Both the position numbers and the translations under genes were made by a program. This document shows positions 1-13,587 of a DNA stretch of 43,183 bases, piece after piece. The stretch spans positions 1-43,183 of the forward strand of contig NZ_JAJATX010000011.1 of the NCBI RefSeq assembly GCF_020866965.1. Reading direction: 5' to 3'. Each line of letters opens with the position of its first letter. Position 1 is the stretch's first letter. The notes under the pieces are model-generated. The model saw nothing but the letters and a program-made list of their open reading frames with translations. It ran no database searches and was not told where the DNA came from. This DNA comes from Microvirga roseola. Its GTDB lineage: Bacteria; Pseudomonadota; Alphaproteobacteria; Rhizobiales; Beijerinckiaceae.

Positions 1-6
1 ATGCGC

Positions 7-260
7 GTGTCATCCCCGGCGCGCGAAGCGCGGGAAGGGGATCCAAGATCAGGCGCGGCGGCATGGATTCCCTTCCCCTCCGATGGCTGCGCCATCTCCG
101 GCCGGGAATGACGTTCAGGTGTCATCCCCGGCGCGCGACGCGCGGGAAGGGGATCCAAGATCAGGCGCGGTGGCATGGATTCCCTTCCCCTCCGATGGCT
201 GCGCCATCTCCGGCCGGGAATGACATTCAGGTGTCATCCCCGGCGAGCGCAGCGAGGAAT
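7..260. repeat. 112-bp tandem palindromic intergenic repeat (two full copies plus a partial third)
   Basis: Copies start at 7, 119 and 231, so the period is exactly 112 bp. The first two are nearly identical and the third stops after about 30 bp. Each unit opens with GTCATCCCCGGC and closes with GCCGGGAATGAC, so its ends are near inverted repeats and the whole unit can fold. A diverged relative lies at 26430-26524, which makes this a dispersed family and not a local duplication. No coding role is seen. It abuts the 3' end of the minus-strand yqeY gene. Confidence 0.85.
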
Positions 261-284
261 CGGGGGCTTTACCCTTTTGGCAGC

Positions 285-743
285 TTACCCCTTCGGCAGC
301 ATGTCCTTCACGAGGCCGCTCGCCTTGGCGAAATCCATCCGGCCCGCATACTTGGCGCGAAGAACGCCCACGACCTTGCCCATGTCCTTCATGGAGGAGG
401 CGCCGGTCTCGGCGATGGCGGATTCGATGGCGGCCTTCGTCTCGGCCTCGTCCATCTGCTTGGGCAGATAGGAGGAGATAACCTCGACCTCGTTCTTTTC
501 CTGCTGCGCCAGCTCCGTGCGGCCGCCCTGCTCGTACATGGCGATCGATTCCTGGCGCTGCTTCACCATCTTCTGAAGGAGCGCGAGGATCTCCTCGTCG
601 GAGAGGGGCTCCTTGCCGGCGCCGCGGGCCTCGATGTCCTTGTCCTTGAGGGCGGCCTGGATCAGGCGGATCGCGCCGAGGCGGCCCTTGTCGCCGGCCT
701 TCATGGCCTCCTTCATGTCGGCGGTGAATCGTTCGCGCAGCAT
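285..743 (-). CDS. yqeY: GatB/YqeY domain protein
   Basis: A 152-residue protein of the YqeY family, which resembles the tail domain of the GatB amidotransferase subunit. The family is thought to have a tRNA- or amidation-related role, but its biochemical function is not established. The sequence is helical and charged, begins MLRERFTADMKEAMKAGDK and keeps the conserved SYLPKQM segment. An in-frame ATG lies 6 nt upstream, but AAGGAG ends directly against it, whereas the ATG at 743 has normal spacing, so 743 was chosen. The gene is divergent from carA, an arrangement common in Hyphomicrobiales. The stop codon lies in a 16-bp near-duplication. Confidence 0.9.
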   Translation of the reverse strand: MLRERFTADMKEAMKAGDKGRLGAIRLIQAALKDKDIEARGAGKEPLSDEEILALLQKMVKQRQESIAMYEQGGRTELAQQEKNEVEVISSYLPKQMDEAETKAAIESAIAETGASSMKDMGKVVGVLRAKYAGRMDFAKASGLVKDMLPKG

Positions 744-775
744 CGGCATCTCCTTAATTTTCAAGCGCCCGAGCG

Positions 776-804
776 TTGACGGGACGCGAACGGACCCTTA
801 AGTC
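776..804 (+). promoter_or_regulatory. candidate carA promoter
   Basis: TTGACG (776-781) is followed after 17 nt by TAAGTC (799-804) in the yqeY-carA divergent spacer. The -35 is good and the -10 is weak, which is normal for alphaproteobacterial sigma-70 promoters. The site is placed by eye only. Confidence 0.3.
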
Positions 805-831
805 ACGCGGGACAGTTCACGGGCGGCCCGG

Positions 832-858
832 AACAGGCCTGCTCAAGCACGGCCTGTT
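832..858 (+). promoter_or_regulatory. carA leader hairpin
   Basis: AACAGGCC (832-839) pairs with GGCCTGTT (851-858) around an 11-nt loop, 22 nt before the carA start. No T-run follows, so it is not a complete terminator. It could be a leader element or mRNA stabiliser. carB also has a leader hairpin. Confidence 0.35.
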
Positions 859-880
859 GGCCCCGGACTTACAAGAGATC

Positions 881-2104
881 ATGACGATGCCGCAAGACAA
901 AGACACCACCGGGTCCCTCTCGGGTGGCTGGGACGAGCCGCGCGCGACCGCCGTTCTCGTGCTTCAGGACGGCACGGTGCTGGAAGGCTTCGGCATCGGC
1001 GCCGAGGGCGAAGCCACCGGCGAGGTCTGCTTCAACACGGCGATGACGGGCTATCAGGAGATCCTGACGGACCCCTCTTACGCCGGGCAGATCATCACCT
1101 TCACCTTCCCGCATATCGGTAATGTGGGCACCAACGAGGAGGACATCGAGAGCGTCAATGCCGCCTCCTCCTCGGGCGTGCGCGGCGTCGTGCTCGCCGC
1201 CGCCATCACGGAGCCCTCCAACTGGCGCGCCTCCCGCGATCTGGACGCCTGGCTGAAGGCCCGCCAGATCGTCGGCCTGACGGGCATCGACACCCGGGCG
1301 CTGACGGCCCTGATCCGCGATAAGGGCATGCCGAACGCGGTCATCGCCCATGACCCGGCGGGCAACTTCGATATCGAGGCCCTGAAGGCCAAGGCCGCCG
1401 CCCTCCCCTCCATGGACGGGCTCGACCTCGTACCGCTGGTCACCAGCACTCAGCGCTTCGACTGGGACGAGACGACCTGGCAGCGGGGCGAGGGCTACGG
1501 CCATCAGGAGAGCGAACCCAAGTATCACGTGGTCGCCATCGACTACGGCGTGAAGCGCAACATCCTGCGTCTCCTGGCGCGGGCCGGCTGCAAGGTGACG
1601 GTCGTTCCCGCCACCGCCACGGCCGACGAGGTGCTGGCGCTCAAGCCTGACGGCGTGTTCCTGTCGAACGGCCCCGGCGATCCGGCCGCGACCGGCGAAT
1701 ACGCGGTTCCGGTCATCCGGAAGGTTCTGGAGGAGAAGATCCCCACCTTCGGCATCTGCCTCGGCCACCAGATGCTGAGCCTGGCCGTGGGCGCGAAGAC
1801 CCGGAAGATGCACCAGGGCCATCACGGGGCGAACCATCCGGTGAAGGACAAGACCACCGGAAAGGTCGAGATCACCTCCATGAACCACGGCTTCGCCGTC
1901 GATCCGGAGACCCTGCCGAAGAACGCCATGGAGACTCATGTCTCCCTGTTCGACGGCTCCAATTGCGGCATCTCGCTGACCGACCGCCCTGCCTTCTCGG
2001 TGCAGTACCACCCGGAGGCTTCGCCCGGTCCGCAGGACAGCCACTATCTCTTCGACCGATTCGTGAAGCTGATGGATGAGCAGAAGGCCGAGCGTCAAGC
2101 TTGA
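881..2104 (+). CDS. carA: carbamoyl-phosphate synthase small (glutaminase) subunit
   Basis: Hydrolyses glutamine and channels ammonia to CarB for carbamoyl phosphate synthesis, the first step of pyrimidine and arginine synthesis. The 407-residue product has the CarA N-terminal domain (conserved FNTAMTGYQEILTDPSY) followed by a class I glutamine amidotransferase domain. The catalytic triad is visible: Cys293 in GICLGHQ, and His377 and Glu379 in QYHPEA. An upstream in-frame TTG at 776 would add 35 unlikely residues, so the ATG at 881 (or the second ATG at 887) is preferred, with AAGAGA just before it. carB is about 3.3 kb downstream, separated by five genes on both strands, so the subunits are not in one operon. 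Confidence 0.97.
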   Translation: MTMPQDKDTTGSLSGGWDEPRATAVLVLQDGTVLEGFGIGAEGEATGEVCFNTAMTGYQEILTDPSYAGQIITFTFPHIGNVGTNEEDIESVNAASSSGVRGVVLAAAITEPSNWRASRDLDAWLKARQIVGLTGIDTRALTALIRDKGMPNAVIAHDPAGNFDIEALKAKAAALPSMDGLDLVPLVTSTQRFDWDETTWQRGEGYGHQESEPKYHVVAIDYGVKRNILRLLARAGCKVTVVPATATADEVLALKPDGVFLSNGPGDPAATGEYAVPVIRKVLEEKIPTFGICLGHQMLSLAVGAKTRKMHQGHHGANHPVKDKTTGKVEITSMNHGFAVDPETLPKNAMETHVSLFDGSNCGISLTDRPAFSVQYHPEASPGPQDSHYLFDRFVKLMDEQKAERQA

Positions 2105-2209
2105 GCCGCCGCGGCATAGGGACCATTGCGCCTTCCCCCCAAATCACGCTAACCGTTCATTAACAATAAGAATTGAACGATACGGCTTTTGATTTGGGGG
2201 TATTCTCCG

Positions 2210-2584
2210 ATGGATTTCGATGACGATTCCGGCGAATTCAGCCGGCTGCACAATCTCTTCACGTTTCATCTCGGCATCGCAGTTTCGCTGTCCTGGCTGA
2301 CCTCGCTCTATGCCTGCCTTTATGCTCCCTGGGTGCGCAACATCCGCCCGCTGATCGATCCGTCGAGCGCAGGCCCGGTCGAGAGCACCTGGTCCTATCT
2401 CTTCATCTTCCCCGTCGTGCTGACCGCAGCCTGGCTGGTCTCCATCTTCGGCCAGAACGTGCTTCGCCACTTCCGGCTCCTGAAGAACCAGGTCGTCGAG
2501 TTCGGCGTCGCTGCGGCCGTCGCCTTCGTCCTGTTCTATCTCTCCATCGACCGCGCCGTCGCGGCCATGCTGCTCGGGCTGTAA
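2210..2584 (+). CDS. small hypothetical membrane protein
   Basis: A 124-residue protein with three likely membrane segments: about residues 20-38 (LGIAVSLSWLTSLYA), 64-84 (YLFIFPVVLTAAWLVSIFG) and 100-120 (AAAVAFVLFYLSI). An acidic N-terminus (MDFDDDSGEF) precedes them. No family was recognised. An in-frame start 21 nt upstream is possible but gives a poorer N-terminus. The upstream spacer is AT-rich and contains an inverted repeat with arms CGTTCA (2154-2159) and TGAACG (2174-2179), perhaps an operator. The gene stands alone between carA and the cupin gene. Confidence 0.7.
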   Translation: MDFDDDSGEFSRLHNLFTFHLGIAVSLSWLTSLYACLYAPWVRNIRPLIDPSSAGPVESTWSYLFIFPVVLTAAWLVSIFGQNVLRHFRLLKNQVVEFGVAAAVAFVLFYLSIDRAVAAMLLGL

Positions 2585-2667
2585 GCCCTGCCCTCATAAA
2601 AGCAGCCAAGCTCGATCTTTCGCCCAGGCCATGCGTTCACCCCCCGACACAGTTGAGGGAGAAACGC

Positions 2668-3216
2668 ATGGCCCAGGCCAGAGGATATGGCGCACCGAAC
2701 GCCTATAACGCACCGCTCGGTACGGAGACCTACGTCTTCAAGAGCAACGGAATCGTCCCGAACAGTTCCCTGCCGCTCATCGTGCGCCGGGGCGCCATTC
2801 CGCCCTCCGCAGGCGATCCGTCCAAGGCCTTCAAGACGACCTTCGCCAAGAACGGCTGGACCAACGCCTGGCTGGGTACCATCCACGATTACCATCACTA
2901 TCACCCCAACACCCACGAAGTGCTCGGCATCGCCTCAGGCTCGGGCTCGGTGCGCTTCGGCGGTGAGGACGGCGAGCTCGTGGCCGTAGGCGTCGGCGAC
3001 GTCGTGGTCATCCCGGCTGGCGTCGCCCATGCCCTCATCAACGGAACCGACGATTTCGCCGTGGTCGGGGCCTATCCGGACGGGCGGGATTACGAGACGG
3101 TCAGGGACGATCCGGGAGCGCTCGCCTCTTCGCAGAAGCGGATTGCCGACGTCCCCCTGCCGGACATGGACCCGGTGGATGGGGCCGATGGGCCGCTCGT
3201 CAAGCTGTGGTCGTGA
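2668..3216 (+). CDS. cupin domain protein
   Basis: A 182-residue single-domain cupin. The first cupin motif is visible as HHYHPNTHEVLGIASGSG, supplying the His/Glu metal ligands. The second is near GVGDVVVIPAGVAHALIN. Cupins of this type are small metal-binding beta-barrels (enzymes or sensors), and no substrate can be assigned. The start at 2668 is set by GAGGGAG at the right distance, while an in-frame start 15 nt earlier would overlap this ribosome site. The methyltransferase gene follows 47 bp downstream on the same strand and may be co-transcribed. Confidence 0.85.
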   Translation: MAQARGYGAPNAYNAPLGTETYVFKSNGIVPNSSLPLIVRRGAIPPSAGDPSKAFKTTFAKNGWTNAWLGTIHDYHHYHPNTHEVLGIASGSGSVRFGGEDGELVAVGVGDVVVIPAGVAHALINGTDDFAVVGAYPDGRDYETVRDDPGALASSQKRIADVPLPDMDPVDGADGPLVKLWS

Positions 3217-3263
3217 AATCCTGATGACGGAGGATCGGCCTTGAGCTAAGAATCCGTCCCGTC

Positions 3264-3953
3264 ATGAACTGGCGCGATTACTGGAACCAAGACACGCCGA
3301 TCTATGCCAGCGAGCGCCACAAGCTCCTGCATTACCGGCTGGTCGCGAGCGATATCATCGGTCTCATCCCCTCCGGGGAGGCCGTGGTGCTCGATTATGG
3401 CTGCGGCGAGGCGCTCTTCGCCGACCGGATCGCAGCCAAATGCGCCAGGCTCTACCTGAGCGATGCGGCCCCGCTCGTGCGGGACCGCCTTCGCGAGCGG
3501 TTCGGGAGCAACGACCGCATCACGGTGCTCGGACCCGACGAGGTCTCAGGCCTTCCCGACGGTTCGCTCGATCTCATCGTCGTCAACTCTCTCCTGCAGT
3601 ATCTCTCCCGCGACGAGCTGCGCAGTCTGCTCAAACTCTGGCGGGCCAAGCTGAGAGGCTCCGGCCAGCTGGTCATCGCCGACGTGATCCCGCCGGATGT
3701 CAGTCCGCTGAAGGACGCCAGGGCGCTCCTCTCCTTCGCATGGCAGGGCGGCTTCCTCGGCTCCGCCGTTCTCGGTCTCATCCGCACGGCCTTTTCCGAC
3801 TACCGCAAGCTCCGCGAGACCATCGGCCTGTCCCAGTACAGCGAAAAGGAAAAGGTCGAGATCCTGCAGGATGCCGGATTTTCCGCCGAGCGGGCCGAGC
3901 GCAACCTGGGCCACAACCCGGCGCGGATGACCTTCGTCGGACGGCCGGCCTGA
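3264..3953 (+). CDS. class I SAM-dependent methyltransferase
   Basis: A 229-residue soluble protein with the class I fold. Motif I is VVLDYGCGEA at residues 41-50, followed by an acidic strand end (LYLSDAA), a motif IV-like segment (LDLIVVNSLLQYL) and a GQLVIADVIPP post-motif. The substrate is unknown. Similar proteins cluster with cell-envelope or polyketide genes, but nothing here fixes the role. The gene ends 6 bp before the convergent GtrA gene, with no obvious terminator between them. Confidence 0.88.
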   Translation: MNWRDYWNQDTPIYASERHKLLHYRLVASDIIGLIPSGEAVVLDYGCGEALFADRIAAKCARLYLSDAAPLVRDRLRERFGSNDRITVLGPDEVSGLPDGSLDLIVVNSLLQYLSRDELRSLLKLWRAKLRGSGQLVIADVIPPDVSPLKDARALLSFAWQGGFLGSAVLGLIRTAFSDYRKLRETIGLSQYSEKEKVEILQDAGFSAERAERNLGHNPARMTFVGRPA

Positions 3954-3959
3954 GAGCGG

Positions 3960-4370
3960 CTAAGACGCCCTCGCCCCGGCGAATGTCCACATCTTGTGGG
4001 CGGTGAAGCTCCAGAACATCACGATCCCGGTCGTCACCACCTGCGCGGGGAGATACGGCGCTCCGAGCCAGACGGTGAAGGCGTTCATGAAGAGCCAGGT
4101 CAGCAGGAACCCGACGAAGGCGACCAGGGCGAAGCGCCACGTGGCCTCCCGGTGAGGACGGCTGCTGTCGTAGGTATGCCTGCGGTTGAGCATGTAGGAG
4201 AGGAACCCGCCGGCCACGTAGCCGGCGAGCGTTGCCGCAACGGGATGCGCCCCGCCGATCTCGACAAGACCGATCAGGACACTGTAGTGAACCGCGGTCG
4301 CCGCCACCCCGACCCCGAAGAAGGTGGAGAACTGACGGGTGATGCGGTGGAAGGGATGAATGGCTGTCAC
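3960..4370 (-). CDS. GtrA family membrane protein
   Basis: A 136-residue protein with four predicted membrane helices and the GtrA signature: FFGVGVAATAVHYSVL at the N-terminus and a central GYVAGGFLSYMLNRRHTY. GtrA proteins are thought to flip or carry lipid-linked sugars for cell-surface polysaccharide modification. The start ATG overlaps the stop of the upstream SDR gene by 4 nt (ATGA), so the pair is translationally coupled. No glycosyltransferase partner is adjacent. Confidence 0.9.
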   Translation of the reverse strand: MTAIHPFHRITRQFSTFFGVGVAATAVHYSVLIGLVEIGGAHPVAATLAGYVAGGFLSYMLNRRHTYDSSRPHREATWRFALVAFVGFLLTWLFMNAFTVWLGAPYLPAQVVTTGIVMFWSFTAHKMWTFAGARAS

Positions 4371-5188
4371 GTTTCCTGGTTAGCTTTCTCGCCGGGATTC
4401 GTCATCTCGCCCCGCTGGAGTATTCCGGCAACCTTCCGGGTTATAACCCGCGGCGCGAATTTCGCCATCAGCGTGCCCAGCCTATTCGTCGCACCCGACA
4501 CGACAATGGCTTTCCCGGCCTCATAGCCCTCGATACCGATCCGCGCCACGTCCTGCGCCGTCATGGTCCCTCGCGTGAAAAGCTTGGAGCTTTCGAGATC
4601 GGCGGTTGCAGCGAATTCGCTTTCCGTCGGTCCGGGGCAGAGGGCCGTCACCGTGACGCCGTAAGGCTTCGCCTCCTCGTGCAGGGCTTCAGACAGGGAG
4701 AGCACATAGGCCTTGGTGGCGTAGTAGACCGCCATGGACGGCCCCGCCTGGAAGGCGGCGGTGGAGGCGACGTTCAGGATGCCTCCGCGCCTGCGCTCGA
4801 TCAGGCCGGGCAGGATCAGGCGGGAGAGCGCCGTCAGCGCGGTGACGTTGAGGTCGATCATGGCGATCTGCCGCTCATACGGCAGCGTCGCGAAGGTCCC
4901 CCTTAGGCCGAACCCGGCATTGTTCACGAGGGTATGGACGACGATCCCCCGGTCCCGGAGCATCTCGACCAGGTCGGCGGGTGCCTCGCGGTCTCCGAGA
5001 TCGAGCGCCATGACCTCGACCTGGACGCCATGCATTCCTCTGATCTCCTCGGCCAGGGCCTCGAGCCTCTCATGCCGCCGCGCCGTCAGGACGAGGGGGC
5101 GTCCGCGGGCGGCGAAGCCCCGCGCCAGCTCCGCCCCGATTCCGCTCGATGCCCCCGTCACAAGCGTCCAATGCGGTTCTTCCGCCAC
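4367..5188 (-). CDS. short-chain dehydrogenase/reductase
   Basis: A 273-residue classical SDR. The NAD(P)-binding TGASSGIG is at residues 11-18 and NNAG at 89-92. The catalytic set is Ser142 and YxxxK at Tyr155-Lys159, and ARR near residue 36 favours NADP. An ATG 39 nt upstream is open, but the GTG at 5188 has a perfect AGGAGG 7 nt before it, so the GTG was chosen. It is probably an acyl- or sugar-modifying oxidoreductase with unknown substrate. It is coupled to the GtrA gene downstream. Confidence 0.9.
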   Translation of the reverse strand: MAEEPHWTLVTGASSGIGAELARGFAARGRPLVLTARRHERLEALAEEIRGMHGVQVEVMALDLGDREAPADLVEMLRDRGIVVHTLVNNAGFGLRGTFATLPYERQIAMIDLNVTALTALSRLILPGLIERRRGGILNVASTAAFQAGPSMAVYYATKAYVLSLSEALHEEAKPYGVTVTALCPGPTESEFAATADLESSKLFTRGTMTAQDVARIGIEGYEAGKAIVVSGATNRLGTLMAKFAPRVITRKVAGILQRGEMTNPGEKANQET

Positions 5189-5317
5189 GATCCGTCCTCC
5201 TGCATGCCCCGGCCGATCATGCCGCATGGGCGTTTGCCGGGTAAATCATGGCTCAGGCCTTTGAATTTGCTCAAGCTCCGTGTAAGAGCCTCTCTCAACC
5301 TTCAATCCGATCACACG

Positions 5318-5360
5318 CCAGCTGCGCTTGAAGCGCCGCAATTTGCGGCCGCGCGGCTGG
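5318..5360 (+). promoter_or_regulatory. nested hairpin in the carB leader
   Basis: An outer stem CCAGCTGCGC (5318-5327) with GCGCGGCTGG (5351-5360) contains an inner stem GCCGCAA (5335-5341) with TTGCGGC (5343-5349). It ends 18 nt before the carB ATG, and the Shine-Dalgarno in between is weak. It could affect translation or stability. No known riboswitch class is recognised. Confidence 0.4.
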
Positions 5361-5378
5361 ACATGCCTGGGTGGCCCA

Positions 5379-8849
<3,471 letters not shown>

Positions 8850-8952
8850 GGTTCCAGCCTCAATCATGGAACTGCGAAGCTTCTGGTAAGTTTTCGTTGA
8901 CATGCGAGGGCGCTGGAAACAGCGGCCTCGTACCTCTTTTTGGACGAGATGA

Positions 8953-9429
8953 ATGATGGACAAGGTCCCTCTGACGATCAAGGGTTTCGCGGCGCTCGAG
9001 GAAGAGCTCAAGCACCGGCAGCAGGTTGAACGCCCCCGGATCATCCAGGCGATTGCGGAAGCCCGTGCGCTTGGCGACCTGTCGGAGAATGCAGAATATC
9101 ATGCCGCCAAGGAAGCCCAGTCCCTCAACGAAGGACGCATCCTTGAGCTCGAGAGCCTGATTTCGCGCGCCGAAGTCATCGACGTCACGAAGCTCTCCGG
9201 CGACCGGATCAAGTTCGGCGCCACAGTGAAGCTGGTGGACGAGGACACAGAGGAAGAGAAGACCTACCAGATCGTGGGCGAGCCCGAGGCCGACGTGCGT
9301 TCCGGCCGGGTCTCGGTCGCCTCTCCTATCGCCCGGGCCCTTATGGGCAAGACCATCGGCGACACGGTGGAGGTCTCGACCCCCGGGGGCGGCAAGTCCT
9401 ACGAAGTCGTCGGCGTCCGTTTCGGATAA
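8953..9429 (+). CDS. greA: transcription elongation factor GreA
   Basis: Rescues backtracked RNA polymerase by stimulating cleavage of the transcript 3' end. At 158 residues it has the family's normal length. An N-terminal coiled-coil (to about residue 75) contains the conserved [18 protein letters not shown], which carries the acidic tip residues. A C-terminal FKBP-like domain follows and ends in the typical [10 protein letters not shown]. Two consecutive ATG codons (8953 and 8956) can serve as start. A TTGACA lies at 8897-8902 but a matching -10 is not clear. The gene follows carB by 103 bp. Confidence 0.97.
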   Translation: MMDKVPLTIKGFAALEEELKHRQQVERPRIIQAIAEARALGDLSENAEYHAAKEAQSLNEGRILELESLISRAEVIDVTKLSGDRIKFGATVKLVDEDTEEEKTYQIVGEPEADVRSGRVSVASPIARALMGKTIGDTVEVSTPGGGKSYEVVGVRFG

Positions 9430-9463
9430 ATTTGAGGAGGGGCAGAACCATGAGGATCCTGTC

Positions 9464-9967
9464 ATGTCATCCCCTGTCTCCCGCCGATCCCTGCTGATAA
9501 GCCTCGCCTGTGCCGGCCTCGCCGGCGCAGGCCTTCTGCCTGCCGGAACGGCAGACGCCCAGGCCTTTCCCCAATCGTTCTCTTCGTTTGCCGTCGATGC
9601 GAGCGTCCTGCGCGCCAAGGGCCTCGGCTCCTTCGCCGACCTCGTAGCGGCCGCAACCCTTGCCGAGCTGAGACGCTCATTCGCCGACCGGATCGATCCG
9701 CGCGGTCCGCGCCTCGTCGTGCGCCTGACGGGAGTTTTCCTTACGCCGTTCCCCGATAGCGGCCGCGACAGATGGTGGGGCGGCGGCGGCGGAACCGACT
9801 CCCTCGAAGGGGAGGCCCTGGCCGTCGGCCCAAGAGGCGAGATCCTGGCGCGTCACCCGCAGCTGGCGGTACTCGACGTGAACCGGAGCATTCTCAACCC
9901 GGACGAGCAGGGCCGCGCCGTCGCTGTCGCACAGCACTGGGTGCGGTGGCTGCGCCGCCGCATCTGA
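9464..9967 (+). CDS. hypothetical exported protein with twin-arginine signal
   Basis: A 167-residue protein. Its N-terminus has the Tat-like SRRSLLIS, a hydrophobic stretch and an AQA cleavage region near residue 34. The mature part has an LVVRLTGVFLTPFPDSGRD segment, then a Trp/Gly-rich stretch (RWWGGGGG), and ends in WVRWLRRRI. No domain was recognised. GAGGA at 9452-9456 supports the ATG at 9464. A stronger GAGGAGG at 9434-9440 instead serves an ATG at 9450 that opens a 15-codon overlapping frame. Its stop is directly adjacent to the stop of the convergent lrp-type gene. Confidence 0.7.
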   Translation: MSSPVSRRSLLISLACAGLAGAGLLPAGTADAQAFPQSFSSFAVDASVLRAKGLGSFADLVAAATLAELRRSFADRIDPRGPRLVVRLTGVFLTPFPDSGRDRWWGGGGGTDSLEGEALAVGPRGEILARHPQLAVLDVNRSILNPDEQGRAVAVAQHWVRWLRRRI

Positions 9968-10450
9968 TCAGGTAGCTTCCGGCACATCCTCGATGGGAAC
10001 CAGCGGCTCGTCCTTGACAAGATCGAGGGTGAGCGCCGTGCGGACGTTTCGGACGTTGGGAAGCGAGGTCAGCTCGGAGACCAGCCCCTGGAAAGCGGCC
10101 AGATTCGGGGCCACGCATTTCATGATGAAGTCGATGTCGCCGGACAGGGTCCAGCACTCCCGGACCATCGACCAGTCCTTCACGCGCTGCTCGAACTCCT
10201 TGAGCTCCTTCTTGCCCTGAATGTCGAGCTGCACCATGGCGAAGCAGACGATCTCGAAGCCCAAGCCCTTCGGGTCCAGGATCGCCCGGTAGGCCTTGAT
10301 GATGCCGGCGCTCTCCAGCGCACGCACCCGGCGCAGGCAGGGAGGAGCCGACAGGCCGACACGCCGGGCCAGCTCCACATTGGTAATGCTGCCGTCGGCT
10401 TGCAGTTCTTTCAGAATGGCCCAGTCAATGGAATCGAGGCGTCCGCGCAC
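9968..10450 (-). CDS. Lrp/AsnC family transcriptional regulator
   Basis: A 160-residue feast/famine regulator. The N-terminal winged HTH is visible (IDWAILKELQADGSITNVEL, then RVGLSAPPCLRRVRAL), followed by the RAM/AsnC ligand-binding domain from about residue 70 (VCFAMVQLDIQGKK to the end). The ligand is probably an amino acid. The GTG at 10450 has GGAG 5 nt upstream and matches the family length, whereas longer in-frame starts add unrelated sequence. It is divergent from the ELM1-like gene across 163 bp, where it probably autoregulates. Confidence 0.92.
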   Translation of the reverse strand: MRGRLDSIDWAILKELQADGSITNVELARRVGLSAPPCLRRVRALESAGIIKAYRAILDPKGLGFEIVCFAMVQLDIQGKKELKEFEQRVKDWSMVRECWTLSGDIDFIMKCVAPNLAAFQGLVSELTSLPNVRNVRTALTLDLVKDEPLVPIEDVPEAT

Positions 10451-10613
10451 GGTAACTCCGCTCAGGCACGACGGAACAGGGAAACGCGTTCCGACCGTCC
10501 GCATCAGGCAAAAGGCTCGTCTTGGGTGACTAGACCGTATAAAGGATCGGCACAAGGAGGACGGGCGATTAAGTCGCAACGAACTTCATGAACTCCACAG
10601 GCTCATTGATCGA

Positions 10614-12589
<1,976 letters not shown>

Positions 12590-12696
12590 TTTGTGAACAA
12601 CTGGTTAGCCTTTTGTCAGAATTCCTATTGCCTCCGGCAGCCGCCCTATAAGAGATAAGGTGACCCGCCACCCATGGCGGGCGTCAGGGGACAGCC

Positions 12697-13587
12697 GTGG
12701 ACTGGGACAAGATCCGGATTTTCTATACGGTCGCTGAAGCGGGGAGCTTCACGCGGGCCGGCGACGATCTGGGCCTGAGCCAGTCGGCGGTGAGCCGCCA
12801 AATCAGCGCCCTTGAAAGGGAGCTGAAGGCCCCCCTCTTCCACCGCCATGCCCGCGGCCTGATCCTGACCGAGCAGGGCGACCTGCTCTTCAGGGCCGCC
12901 CGCGACATGCGCATGCGGCTCGAGACCACCAAGGCCCGACTGGTTGAGACGAGCGAGCGGCCGTCCGGCGAACTGAAGGTGACGACGACGGTCGGGCTTG
13001 GCTCCATCTGGCTTGCCCAACGCATCGGGGAATTCCTGGACCTCTACCCGGACGTGCGGGTCGAACTGATCCTCTCGAACGAGGAGCTGGACCTGGCCAT
13101 GCGCGAGGCCGACGTAGCCATCCGCCTGCGCCGCCCGGCCCAGCCGGACCTGATCCAGCGACGCCTCTTCACCGTGCACTTCCACGTCTACGCCTCGAAG
13201 GATTATCTCAAGCGCTTCGGTGAGCCAGTGTCTCTGCAGGACCTGGATGAGCACCGGATCGTGTCTTTCGGCGGGGATGCGCCGTCCTACTTGATGGCCG
13301 TCCATTGGCTCTCCACGGCGGGGCGCGAAGGCCGGGAGCCACGCCAATACCATTACGTGGTCAACAACATCACGGCCCTGAAGCTGGCCGTCGAGACGGG
13401 CGCAGGTATCGCCGTGCTTCCGGATTATGCGGTCGTTGGCAATCCGAACCTCGTCCAGATCCTGCGCGATGTGGAAATGCCGTCCCTCGACAGCTATCTC
13501 GTCTATGCCGAGGAGATGCGCTCGGTTGCCCGCGTCCAGGCTTTCCGCGATTTCCTGATCGGCAAGGCGCAGCGCTGGACCTTCTGA
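12697..13587 (+). CDS. LysR family transcriptional regulator
   Basis: A 296-residue LysR-type regulator. The N-terminal winged HTH spans about residues 1-60 (FYTVAEAGSFTRAGDDLGLS, then SAVSRQISALE), and the effector-binding domain spans about 90-290. The GTG start directly precedes DWDKIRIFY, the usual family N-terminus, with GGGGA upstream. Its target is not evident. It sits just downstream of trxB, a position conserved in relatives, which suggests a link to redox control but does not prove it. Confidence 0.92.
   Translation: MDWDKIRIFYTVAEAGSFTRAGDDLGLSQSAVSRQISALERELKAPLFHRHARGLILTEQGDLLFRAARDMRMRLETTKARLVETSERPSGELKVTTTVGLGSIWLAQRIGEFLDLYPDVRVELILSNEELDLAMREADVAIRLRRPAQPDLIQRRLFTVHFHVYASKDYLKRFGEPVSLQDLDEHRIVSFGGDAPSYLMAVHWLSTAGREGREPRQYHYVVNNITALKLAVETGAGIAVLPDYAVVGNPNLVQILRDVEMPSLDSYLVYAEEMRSVARVQAFRDFLIGKAQRWTF

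Noticed and set aside
8868..8892. GGAAC-N16-AGTT upstream of greA as an EcfG site
   Set aside because: The -10 mismatch and a housekeeping gene downstream make it most likely chance.
8897..8902. TTGACA upstream of greA as a promoter
   Set aside because: No acceptable -10 element is found 16-18 bp downstream, so it was not listed as a feature.
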